NCBI GenBank assembly: GCA_905203045.1
Contig: CAJKUH010000001.1
Location: 1 to 64,000, forward strand
Source: an uncultured Eggerthella sp.
GTDB lineage: Bacteria; Actinomycetota; Coriobacteriia; Coriobacteriales; Eggerthellaceae
Direction of reading: 5' to 3'
Length of the DNA stretch: 64,000 nt
The translations under genes and the position numbers were made by a program. How positions within the stretch are numbered: the first letter of the stretch is position 1; each line of letters opens with the position of its first letter. Below, one piece after another: positions 44,627 through 51,842 of the stretch. Under the pieces are notes generated by a model. It saw nothing but the letters and a program-made list of their open reading frames with translations, was not told the DNA's origin and made no database searches.

Positions 44627-45683
44627 GAGCAATCACCTCTTTGGCAAGGTCGTTATACGCAAGGGCGCCTTTGTTATCGGGCGCATATTCCAAAATGGAT
44701 TGGCCATAACTTGGCGCTTCGGACAATTTAACAGTACGGGGGATAAGCGTCTCGAACACCGCATCCCCGAAGAACGAACGAACCTCGTTAACCACCTGAT
44801 TAGCAAGGTTGGTTCGCGAATCGTACATAGTAAGGACGATGCCAAAAATATCGAGGCTGGGATTCAGCATGTTTTTGACACGTTTCATCGAATCAAGGAG
44901 TTTTGTCACACCTTCCAAAGCGTAGAACTCGCATTGGATGGGAACCAGGAGCTTATCGGCAGCAACCAAGGCGTTGATGGTAAGCAGGCCCAAAGACGGA
45001 GGACAGTCGATAAGGATGTAGTCGTAGCGACCGCGCAACCCACCCAAAGCGCTCTTCAGGCGATTCTCTCGAGCCATCTCGTTTACCAGCTCAACCTCGG
45101 CACCGGCAAGATTGATGGTAGAAGGCAGGATGTCAACGCCTTCAGCCACACAGGAAAGAATTACGTCTTCAGCAGGAGCTTCTCCCAACAGCACGTCATA
45201 CACGCAGCCATCAAGTGCACGTTTGTCAATCCCGTAGCCGCTTGTTGCATTGCCTTGAGGGTCAAGGTCAACAAGAAGCACTTCTTTGCCCATGGAGCCA
45301 AGAGCGGCCGAAAGGTTCACCGCCGTGGTTGATTTGCCAACGCCACCCTTCTGGTTGATGATGGCAAGGATCTTGGTCTGCCCGATAGCATGGGAAACCG
45401 CAGGCTTTTCACGGAAAGGAACGAACGTGCGGATACCTTCGTCATCTTCTTCAGGTTCGGACACAGAAGCCTCTTCTTCAGAGCTCTGTGCTTCGACCTC
45501 TGCGGAAGAAGCGACAGCATTCTCTACCGCAGAATCGCGTTCGACAACGGCAGCATGTTCATTGATTTCATCAAGATTGTTCTGAAGGACCTCTTCCTGT
45601 ATTTCTTCAGAACCTTGATTTTGCTCGGTCACGGAAGTCACGGGAACGTTTTTTGCTTTTTTTCGACTACCGAACAGCCCCAC
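44619..45683 (-). CDS. parA: Chromosome partitioning ATPase ParA (Soj)
   Basis: ParA is a Walker-type ATPase that binds DNA as a dimer and moves ParB-parS complexes. I use the GTG at 45683 with AAGGAG seven bases upstream. The deviant Walker A is KGGVGKST at 112-119 and Walker B is VLLVDLDPQGN. The ATPase is preceded by about 100 residues rich in Glu, Ser and Val, an acidic extension absent from short ParA/Soj proteins. ParA and ParB reading frames overlap, so they are translationally coupled. A parS site lies between its promoter and start. Confidence 0.95.
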   Translation of the reverse strand: MGLFGSRKKAKNVPVTSVTEQNQGSEEIQEEVLQNNLDEINEHAAVVERDSAVENAVASSAEVEAQSSEEEASVSEPEEDDEGIRTFVPFREKPAVSHAIGQTKILAIINQKGGVGKSTTAVNLSAALGSMGKEVLLVDLDPQGNATSGYGIDKRALDGCVYDVLLGEAPAEDVILSCVAEGVDILPSTINLAGAEVELVNEMARENRLKSALGGLRGRYDYILIDCPPSLGLLTINALVAADKLLVPIQCEFYALEGVTKLLDSMKRVKNMLNPSLDIFGIVLTMYDSRTNLANQVVNEVRSFFGDAVFETLIPRTVKLSEAPSYGQSILEYAPDNKGALAYNDLAKEVIARG

Positions 45684-45761
45684 GAGCTCTCCTTTCTTTC
45701 TGCCTACCAGACAAATCTGCTCCATCGGAAACGCCCCGCACAAGCAGGACGGACAATTTCA

Positions 45762-45777
45762 TGTTTCACGTGAAACA
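45762..45777. promoter_or_regulatory. parS site 5, at the parA promoter
   Basis: Perfect TGTTTCACGTGAAACA; the dyad extends to 45757-45782 (26 bp). It lies about 13 bp downstream of the predicted -10 box and 79 bp before the parA start, where ParB binding could repress parAB. Confidence 0.95.
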
Positions 45778-45789
45778 TGAAACAACGGT

Positions 45790-45818
45790 ATATAAAAGTA
45801 ATCGCGCTGTGCAGGCAA
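45790..45818 (-). promoter_or_regulatory. parA: Predicted parAB promoter
   Basis: On the minus strand TTGCCT (45813-45818) is followed after 17 bases by TTATAT (45790-45795), just upstream of parS site 5. Confidence 0.6.
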
Positions 45819-46275
45819 GAAACCCGCAGCTGCGATATTGGGCAAAGAATCAAAACGAAACAGGTCTGGCAACCGGATAGCATAAGGGGAAGTCCCAAAG
45901 CGGCGTTTCCGAACTCCATTGTTTCGGTTATTCGATAATACCCTTGCCGTTACGTTTAGAGAATAGAAACCCCGACGCTTTTTACCAAGGGGCATTGCTT
46001 TTCCACCTTTGAGCAAAATCTTTCCTCAAGCAAAGGCCCACCGAGAAGGGAAAGATTCCTACGAGATGTGATTTTGCCCAGCCATCACCAGAAAACGAAG
46101 CCACCAAATCGCTTCTAAGAGGAAAAACGAAACCAACTTGAGTAGTTGCAAGCAAATTCACCAACACCTAGCTCATAATCGATTTCGCGGCTTTCTAGCG
46201 GTTCAACGCAACCAAAAGAGCCAAACAAGGAAAATTCCTCCCTGTCTAGAAGCGACAATAAATCCGTCCATCAAA

Positions 46276-46312
46276 CAGAAAGCTCCCCAGGGCGAACCTG
46301 GGGAGCTTTCTG
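46276..46312 (-). terminator. rsmG operon terminator
   Basis: A 16-bp perfect stem (CAGAAAGCTCCCCAGG and complement) directly abuts the rsmG stop. Confidence 0.85.
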
Positions 46313-46999
46313 CTAAAACGGCTTTTTCTGAGCCATGCCAACTCTTCGGGGAAGTTTCATCGAAGGGTTGCAGCGCTTGCGAAACACGATGATGGCGCGG
46401 TTGGTTTCTCCATCGGACAAGGTAAACCCTCTCGAAGAGACAAACTCCATTCCCAACTTCTGAGCCACGGCCTTCGCATGCTCAAGCTCATCGGATTCAC
46501 GATGCGTCTTGTAGCACACCAAGCTCCCGCCTTTGGCAAGGAGCGGAGATGCCAGCTCCAAAAGAGAGGAAAGCGAAGACAAGGCACGCGCCGTTACCAA
46601 CGAAAAATGGTTGGGCTTCTGCAAGGCAAGGTCTTCGATGCGACCATGGTACGTGGAAACGCGATCAGCTACCCCAAGCTCACGGGCAAAACCATCAAGG
46701 GCGCGCGTCTTCTTCCCTACCGAATCGGCCAGAAGCGTCTCGCGCCCCGTCATGATAGCCAAAGGAATACCAGGGAAACCAGCGCCAGAACCCATGTCCA
46801 GATACGCTCCTTCGGGAGCACCCATAACCTCGGGCAAGCCTGCAAGAGAATCCTCAACATGAAGAACTTGAGCGGAATCCCAATCGACAATGCGGGTCAG
46901 GTTCGTTACCTTGTTTTCCTCGATTACCAAAGCCAGGTGCTTGTCGAGCAGAGCGCGCTGGGTTTCGGTGGGAGCGCACGATTCGATGCTCATATCCAT
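46313..46999 (-). CDS. rsmG: 16S rRNA (guanine-527-N7) methyltransferase RsmG
   Basis: This SAM-dependent enzyme methylates G527 of 16S rRNA; loss gives low-level streptomycin resistance in other bacteria. The 228-residue protein has the Rossmann SAM site LDMGSGAGFPGIPLAI (about 69-84), DSVGKKTRALDGFARELG and VTARALSSLSSLLELA. Either of two ATGs (46999 or 46993) could serve as start. It ends the rpmH-rnpA-yidD-yidC-khpB-rsmG run, with a 2-bp gap from khpB. Confidence 0.95.
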   Translation of the reverse strand: MDMSIESCAPTETQRALLDKHLALVIEENKVTNLTRIVDWDSAQVLHVEDSLAGLPEVMGAPEGAYLDMGSGAGFPGIPLAIMTGRETLLADSVGKKTRALDGFARELGVADRVSTYHGRIEDLALQKPNHFSLVTARALSSLSSLLELASPLLAKGGSLVCYKTHRESDELEHAKAVAQKLGMEFVSSRGFTLSDGETNRAIIVFRKRCNPSMKLPRRVGMAQKKPF

Positions 47000-47001
47000 G
47001 C

Positions 47002-47535
47002 CTATCGAGGGCTGATCACAACGCGACGAGCACGGCCTTCGCCTTCGGAAACCGTTTCCACACGGTCATCGTTGCGCAGGGTGATATGGACGATGCGACG
47101 CTCATACGGGGTCATAGGACGAAGCTTTACGCTGCGGTCCTGGCTTACCGCTCGGTCGGCTGCGTTAAGGGCGATGTCCTCGATCTTCTGGCGCTGGCGC
47201 CCCTTGTAGCCTTCCACGTCGACCACGATGGGATAGCGATGGCCTACAATACGCGACGTGATAGAGGAAATCAGGAACTGCAGCGCATCAAGCGTGCGGC
47301 CGTGACGACCGATGAGCACGGCCAGATCGTCGCCCGTGATATCGAGGATAAGCTCACCCTCGTCACCTTCGTATTCCTCAATGGAGACCTCGCCCACATC
47401 GAAGTACTTCAGAATGTCCTGAATAGCATCGATAGCGGTATCGGCGATCCTATCAACCTCTTCCTCAGAGTAGATTTCCTCCCCTTCTGCTTCTTGGGGA
47501 GCGGAAACCTCCTGGTTTACGTTCTCTTCTTCCAT
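47002..47535 (-). CDS. khpB: RNA-binding protein KhpB (Jag), KH-R3H type
   Basis: KhpB binds RNA with its KhpA partner and affects cell division and envelope assembly in Gram-positive bacteria. I use the ATG at 47535 with AAGGAG upstream, giving 177 residues. The KH domain carries GDDLAVLIGRHGRTLDALQ (about 73-91) and the C-terminal R3H domain has MTPYERRIVHITLRNDD. The N-terminal Jag domain of the Bacillus protein is replaced by a short acidic stretch. It sits between yidC and rsmG, its usual place. Confidence 0.93.
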   Translation of the reverse strand: MEEENVNQEVSAPQEAEGEEIYSEEEVDRIADTAIDAIQDILKYFDVGEVSIEEYEGDEGELILDITGDDLAVLIGRHGRTLDALQFLISSITSRIVGHRYPIVVDVEGYKGRQRQKIEDIALNAADRAVSQDRSVKLRPMTPYERRIVHITLRNDDRVETVSEGEGRARRVVISPR

Positions 47536-47616
47536 GAAAAACTCCTTACATTCAAATCTCCCCTTCGTAGTAGAACCACGAAGGGGAGGAGACGGCAAAA
47601 AATATGTGAAGCAGAA

Positions 47617-48390
47617 TTACTTGCTCTTTTTGGTGGGGCGCTTCTTCTTTTCTTTGCGAACCACGTTAACCTCTACCGGCTTAACTTCAACCTTTTCAGC
47701 TTCAACTTCTTCATCTTTGTGCTTCATAACACGCGTGGAGATGATCTGCTGCAAAACGCCGAATACCGAAGACGTTGCCCAGAACAGGAGAACGCCCGTG
47801 GGGGAACCCCAACCAAGCCACAGCATGAACAGGGACATAACGCCCATCATGATCATGGTCTGAGTCTTCTGGGGGCTGTTCGTGCCCATCTGCTGAAGCA
47901 AGGAAGGCAAGAACGTGCAGAAGGCGAACAGGAGAAGCAGGATTCCGTAAGGCAGGAATGCCAGGAAACCCTGGTCGAGCATTGCAGAGGGGGAAGAAAG
48001 CAGCGAAGGGAGCACGTTGTAGAACGAGTACTCCATGCCCTCGGTGCGCGAGCCCATTTCCTGCAGTACCTGGAACAGGGCAACGAAGATAGGCATCTGA
48101 AGGAACAGGGGCAAGCAACCGGTAATGGGGTTGAAGCCGATCTCTGCGTAAACCTTCTGCATCTCTTCGGCCTGGCGCTGCTGATCGTCAGCGTACTTTT
48201 CCTGGATTTCCTGGATGCGAGGGCTGAACTGCTGCATTCGATACGAAGAGCGAATCTGCTTCTGCATAAGGGGGAACAGGATAAGACGGAGAATGAGCGT
48301 CACGATGATGATCGCCAAACCCCAGTCGGCAACGAAGCCATACGCGGCTTGGATGCACCAGAATATGGCGTCTTTAAACGCGTCCCACAT
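47617..48390 (-). CDS. yidC: Membrane insertase YidC (Oxa1 family)
   Basis: YidC inserts membrane proteins, with or without Sec. The 257-residue protein begins with a short N-terminal segment and has the five-span 60KD core: VTLILRLILFPLMQKQIRSSYRM, YAEIGFNPITGCLPLFLQMPI, and the conserved hydrophilic-groove Arg in RSSYRM. The C-terminus is highly basic (KHKDEEVEAEKVEV...KEKKKRPTKKSK), consistent with ribosome contact. No periplasmic domain, as expected for Gram-positive types. Confidence 0.96.
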   Translation of the reverse strand: MWDAFKDAIFWCIQAAYGFVADWGLAIIIVTLILRLILFPLMQKQIRSSYRMQQFSPRIQEIQEKYADDQQRQAEEMQKVYAEIGFNPITGCLPLFLQMPIFVALFQVLQEMGSRTEGMEYSFYNVLPSLLSSPSAMLDQGFLAFLPYGILLLLFAFCTFLPSLLQQMGTNSPQKTQTMIMMGVMSLFMLWLGWGSPTGVLLFWATSSVFGVLQQIISTRVMKHKDEEVEAEKVEVKPVEVNVVRKEKKKRPTKKSK

Positions 48391-48433
48391 GTGTACCTTT
48401 TTCCTCTCGGTTGGGGGCTAACTGTTTACATAC

Positions 48434-48688
48434 TTATAGATGAAAGGTATCCGGCACGGGATCGTACCCGCGGCCTCCACCTGGTCTGCAGCGCAAGATA
48501 CGCCGACAGGTTAGATACAGACCTTTGAGAAAACCGAATCGCTGAACCGCAATAAGCCCGTACTCCGAGCACGTAGGAATAAACCGACACGTAGCGGGGA
48601 GCAAGGGAGAAATGGCAAAACGGTAGAACTTGATCAAAAGAAGCAGAAGCCCCTTGGGAATTGCCGCGATTTTCGACCAAACTTTCAA
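48434..48688 (-). CDS. yidD: Membrane protein insertion efficiency factor YidD
   Basis: YidD is a small amphipathic protein that helps YidC-dependent insertion. The core KFYRFAISPLLPATCRFIPT and CSEYGLIAVQRFG matches the family. A longer frame would overlap rnpA by about 90 bp, so I choose the TTG at 48688 with GCGGAG seven bases upstream, giving 84 residues, the normal family length, and a 19-bp gap from rnpA. It lies between rnpA and yidC as usual. Confidence 0.88.
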   Translation of the reverse strand: MKVWSKIAAIPKGLLLLLIKFYRFAISPLLPATCRFIPTCSEYGLIAVQRFGFLKGLYLTCRRILRCRPGGGRGYDPVPDTFHL

Positions 48689-48707
48689 GAACGCTCCGCT
48701 TGCCTTT

Positions 48708-49031
48708 TTAATACGATTCCATGATCTTCTTGCACGTTGAAACAAGCTTTTTGTAGTCAACGCGCGTGGTTTTCCTGTTCGCCAAGAAAATGACATTCAG
48801 CTCCGGCCAAGGGCCACCGATATCGTGGCACACGGCGCGCATACGACGTTTCGCGGAATTGCGCCACACGGCATTGCCGTTTTTCTTGCCTGCTATAAAA
48901 GCAACACGGCCACTAGGGCCGTGTTGGGAATCTCCCCGGTACACGATCATAGTTACGCAGGGAGTTGCATGTCTTTTTCCGTGCGAGAACAGGTAGGAGA
49001 TCTCAGTGCTGGATTTGATGGTTCCTAACAC
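48708..49031 (-). CDS. rnpA: Ribonuclease P protein component
   Basis: RnpA assists the RNase P ribozyme in 5' maturation of tRNA. The 107-residue basic protein has the conserved RNA-binding RNR-type block as VWRNSAKRRMRAVCHDI and the central segment GRVAFIAGKKNGNAV. The C-terminus is shorter in charged residues than in E. coli. It starts 18 bp behind rpmH on the same strand, the standard arrangement. Confidence 0.94.
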   Translation of the reverse strand: MLGTIKSSTEISYLFSHGKRHATPCVTMIVYRGDSQHGPSGRVAFIAGKKNGNAVWRNSAKRRMRAVCHDIGGPWPELNVIFLANRKTTRVDYKKLVSTCKKIMESY

Positions 49032-49049
49032 GGTTTCTCACAAGGAAAG

Positions 49050-49184
49050 TTAGGCGCAAAGACGCTTGCGGCCCTTTGCACGGCGAGCAGAGAGTACGGC
49101 GCGGCCGGACTTGGTGGCCATACGTGCACGGAAACCGTGCTTCTTTGCGCGCTTGCGGTTGTTCGGTTGATAGGTGCGCTTCAT
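49050..49184 (-). CDS. rpmH: 50S ribosomal protein L34
   Basis: I translated this 44-residue frame by hand: it starts MKRTYQPNNRKRAKKHGF and ends ARRAKGRKRLCA, the conserved L34 sequence, very rich in Arg and Lys. A GAAAGGAAAAG site precedes the ATG and a good promoter lies 34 bp upstream. It is the first gene of the rpmH-rnpA-yidD-yidC-khpB-rsmG run. Confidence 0.97.
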   Translation of the reverse strand: MKRTYQPNNRKRAKKHGFRARMATKSGRAVLSARRAKGRKRLCA

Positions 49185-49217
49185 TACTTTTCCTTTCAGA
49201 TTTACAGTAACTTCGAA

Positions 49218-49245
49218 ATTATACGATGAGGAAACCGTGCGTCAA
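49218..49245 (-). promoter_or_regulatory. rpmH: rpmH promoter
   Basis: On the minus strand TTGACG (49240-49245) is followed after 16 bases by a consensus TATAAT (49218-49223). Confidence 0.85.
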
Positions 49246-49313
49246 GAATAAAGAAGGAAGCATCTTGCCCAATTGCCCCGCTCATCACAGAATGCACATG
49301 CAAAAGTGGATAT

Positions 49314-49823
49314 TTATGCCCTACTGGGAATATTGAGCGTTGCTTTGTCCATGACATGGCCCTGCAGTGCCCAATGGAATTCGTTGAACAAGAACCCCGA
49401 CTTCAGGCCAAGCTCGCAATCAAGGGCATACACCGTGAGCGTGTAAGTATGGTCCTTGTCGGGGGGACAGGGGCCAATATAACCGCGAATAACTTCCTCG
49501 CTCGTCTCATCGGCGCGGGAGGTACAGCTGTTGGAGCCTTGCGTGAATGGGAATTCCCCACTGTGGCTGGCATTTTCGGGAACAAGGGTCGTTGCGGGAT
49601 CGATATCGCACGCTGCCCAGTGAATCCAGGCAAACCCGCACACGGGGATAGAGTCGAAGTCCACAAACGAAAGGGCAAGGGATTTCGCGCCCGCAGGAAC
49701 ATCGGAGATCGCTATGGGAAACGAGCGAAAGTTGATTCCACCGCGTCGCAAAGATTCGGGCGAAAGTTTTCCAAAACGGTCGGGCAACATGCCGTCCTTG
49801 TCGAGTGAAACCGCTATCTTCAT
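49314..49823 (-). CDS. PEBP-family protein (YbhB/YbcL type)
   Basis: This 169-residue phosphatidylethanolamine-binding-protein homologue has the family blocks KSLALSFVDFD, FAWIHWAACDI, GYIGPCPPDKDHTYTLTVYALD and the C-terminal FHWALQGHVMDKATL. No signal peptide is visible, so it should be cytoplasmic. The role of bacterial members is not settled. It lies between rpmH and origin lobe I, and a DnaA box overlaps its ribosome site, so its expression may follow DnaA or the replication cycle. Confidence 0.9.
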   Translation of the reverse strand: MKIAVSLDKDGMLPDRFGKLSPESLRRGGINFRSFPIAISDVPAGAKSLALSFVDFDSIPVCGFAWIHWAACDIDPATTLVPENASHSGEFPFTQGSNSCTSRADETSEEVIRGYIGPCPPDKDHTYTLTVYALDCELGLKSGFLFNEFHWALQGHVMDKATLNIPSRA

Positions 49824-49826
49824 TAC

Positions 49827-50292
49827 TTATCCACCTCTCTTTTCCCCAAAGAAAGTAGGTTTTCCGCAATTTGTTTATATAGCATTGTGGAAAATGTTGA
49901 TAACTTTCCCTGTGCTTGGAATACTTTTCAACCATTATCCCAGAGTCAGCGGACGACGCAATGAACAAGGGAGGCAAAACGTATCCCCGAACACCGTCAC
50001 AGAGACGGCTGAGAACCCCGTTAACTCGATTGACCAGGCATTTTCCAGTTATCAACAGGAAATACGGAAGCAATACGAGGCATAACGGAAAAGAAGGCAA
50101 GGCAAAGGGAAAATCTGGCGCAATTGAAAGCGCACGCACCCTGTTGCCCGGCAGGTTTTCCAACGTCACTTTCAGGTTTTTCACATTTCCTTTCCTCTGT
50201 TTTCAATGTTTTCCACAATTTATTGAAAGATTGTTGAAAACTTCGAAAACCCAAGGAAAACCTTGGTGGAAAGTTTGAAAAAGTGTGAATAA
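49827..50292. other. oriC lobe I: DnaA-box cluster
   Basis: Non-coding, AT-richer than its surroundings. I count DnaA-box matches at 49827-49835 (TTATCCACC), 49886-49894 and 49895-49903 (abutting, inverted), 50049-50057 (TTATCAACA), 50177-50185, 50209-50217 (TTTTCCACA), 50232-50240 and 50284-50292 (reverse of TTATTCACA, a full consensus match). The other matches differ by one or two bases. No trio run or GC-cluster is seen here, so this looks like a DnaA-loading or regulatory lobe and not the unwinding site. Confidence 0.75.
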
Positions 50293-50388
50293 CCGTCTAA
50301 AATGAGTGAAAAATCAGCTCGATCTATGCCGCTTTTCCGCATGGTTTTCGAGCTCTTTTTCTCATACATTGAAAAATCGGAAAGCATC

Positions 50389-51792
50389 ATGAACCAAGAA
50401 AACGCACCACATATGCAGCCGATGGAACAGATGGGGACGCCTCCTGCGCAAGACGCGGAGGGCAATGCCGCTTGGGCAAATGTGCCACAAGCACAACCCA
50501 TCCAGGCACCAGCGCCCGCGCCGGGGTATCCCCAGCAGGGGCAGTTCGCCCCCTACCCCAACCAAGGGGGTAGCGCTGCTATGCCTTATCAAAGCTTTCC
50601 CTACAACGGCATGGGCTACGGCGCCTATCCTCAGCAAATGGCGTATCCAACCCAGCAGGCGGCGGCCTACCCTCCCGCAATTCAGCCCGCTTACCAACAG
50701 CAGGTTCAAGCAGCCGAGCAGCAGGAAAACGGCACAGAGCCAATGCCTCAAGCGCCCATGCAGCCCGTCCAGCAAATAGGGCAGCCGGCCCAAAACGCTG
50801 GCCTTTCCCCGCAATCAATGCAGCAACCGATGCCGCAAGCGTTTCAAGCACAACAGCCGATGCAGGCGTATCCGCAGGTAGGAGCCGTGCTGCAACAGGC
50901 ACAGATACCACAAGCGCCCACAGTGCAAGGACAAGCAGCTTATGCGAGGCAGCAGCCGGCGTTCAGTACGCCGTTCGTCCCCTCATTCGTGGAAGAGGCA
51001 AGCTACGACGAATCCTTTGCCCACACCATGAACGGCGGAACGCTCGAAGAAGATGCAGCCGAACAGCCCCCACAGGCTTTCGACTACCACTACATCAACT
51101 CTCCGGCGCGCATCGCCATCTACGATTCGCTGAAAACCGCGCCACGCGTTATACAGGTGCAAGGCGGCCCAACGCACGAGTACATCGAGCACATCGCCTC
51201 GCTTACCTATAAAAACGCCAAAGAAGCAGGCGGGATGATCCCCTATACCGTTATCCGCGAGGTATCCGAGAACTTCATCCACGCCAAATTCAACGAGGTC
51301 GTCGTTTCCATCTTCGATCAGGGCAACACCATTCGCTTTGCCGATCAGGGGCCAGGAATCAAACATAAGGATTTGGTTCAGGAACCCGGGTTCTCTTCCG
51401 CCATCGAACCGATGAAGCGCTATATCCGCGGCGTTGGCTCGGGGCTACCCATCGTGAAGGACTACCTCAGCACCTCGCATGGCCATATAGAGATAAAAGA
51501 CAACGTGAACCAGGGATCGGTAGTAACCATCAGCCTCGTGGCTTCGCGCACCTCGGACGAGGAAATCGAAGCGCTGGAAACACCAGAGCTCACGGAGAAC
51601 GAGATCGCCGTCCTGAAAGCCTTGCTGCCCAACAACACCCTGGGCGTAAGCGAAGTCAGCAAGGCAACCGGCATCGCCGTGGCCAGCGTCCACACCGCTT
51701 TTTCGAAAATGGAAGAAGCGGGACTCGTGGAAAAGGTAAGCAAGAAAAGAAAGCTTACCGGGCGCGGAACGCAGGTTGCATTATCTCTGTAG
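50389..51792 (+). CDS. GHKL ATPase with winged-helix domain, adjacent to dnaA
   Basis: I use the ATG at 50389 with GGAAAG six bases upstream, giving 467 residues. Residues 1-235 are low-complexity, rich in Gln, Pro, Ala and Tyr. A histidine-kinase-type ATPase domain follows, with the N box ENFIHAKFNE (about 294-303), G1 DQGPGI (319-324) and G2 GVGSGLPIV (348-356). There is no phospho-acceptor histidine domain. The last 60 residues form a MarR-like winged helix (ENEIAVLKALLPNN, GVSEVSKATGIAVASVHTAFSKM). It lies between origin lobe I and dnaA, only 50 bp from the latter. A role in initiation control is inference; I know no characterised homologue. Confidence 0.82.
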   Translation: MNQENAPHMQPMEQMGTPPAQDAEGNAAWANVPQAQPIQAPAPAPGYPQQGQFAPYPNQGGSAAMPYQSFPYNGMGYGAYPQQMAYPTQQAAAYPPAIQPAYQQQVQAAEQQENGTEPMPQAPMQPVQQIGQPAQNAGLSPQSMQQPMPQAFQAQQPMQAYPQVGAVLQQAQIPQAPTVQGQAAYARQQPAFSTPFVPSFVEEASYDESFAHTMNGGTLEEDAAEQPPQAFDYHYINSPARIAIYDSLKTAPRVIQVQGGPTHEYIEHIASLTYKNAKEAGGMIPYTVIREVSENFIHAKFNEVVVSIFDQGNTIRFADQGPGIKHKDLVQEPGFSSAIEPMKRYIRGVGSGLPIVKDYLSTSHGHIEIKDNVNQGSVVTISLVASRTSDEEIEALETPELTENEIAVLKALLPNNTLGVSEVSKATGIAVASVHTAFSKMEEAGLVEKVSKKRKLTGRGTQVALSL

Positions 51793-51842
51793 GAAGAATC
51801 CGGAACGTATCGTACCGGCAAGATTGGAATATGTAGGGCTTT

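Larger units (their letters stand above)
45684..46312. other. Intergenic region parA-rsmG
   Basis: About 630 bp without a gene I can support. It holds parS site 5, a likely parA promoter and the rsmG terminator. The longest minus-strand frame (45759-46016) lacks a clear ribosome site and ends across parS, so I reject it. Confidence 0.55.

Noticed and set aside
45759..46016. Minus-strand 85-codon frame upstream of parA
   Set aside because: No clear ribosome site or domain, and it runs through the parA promoter and across parS.
48689..48796. Longer N-terminus for YidD
   Set aside because: It would overlap most of the 3' end of rnpA and exceed the family length; the TTG at 48688 has a better ribosome site.
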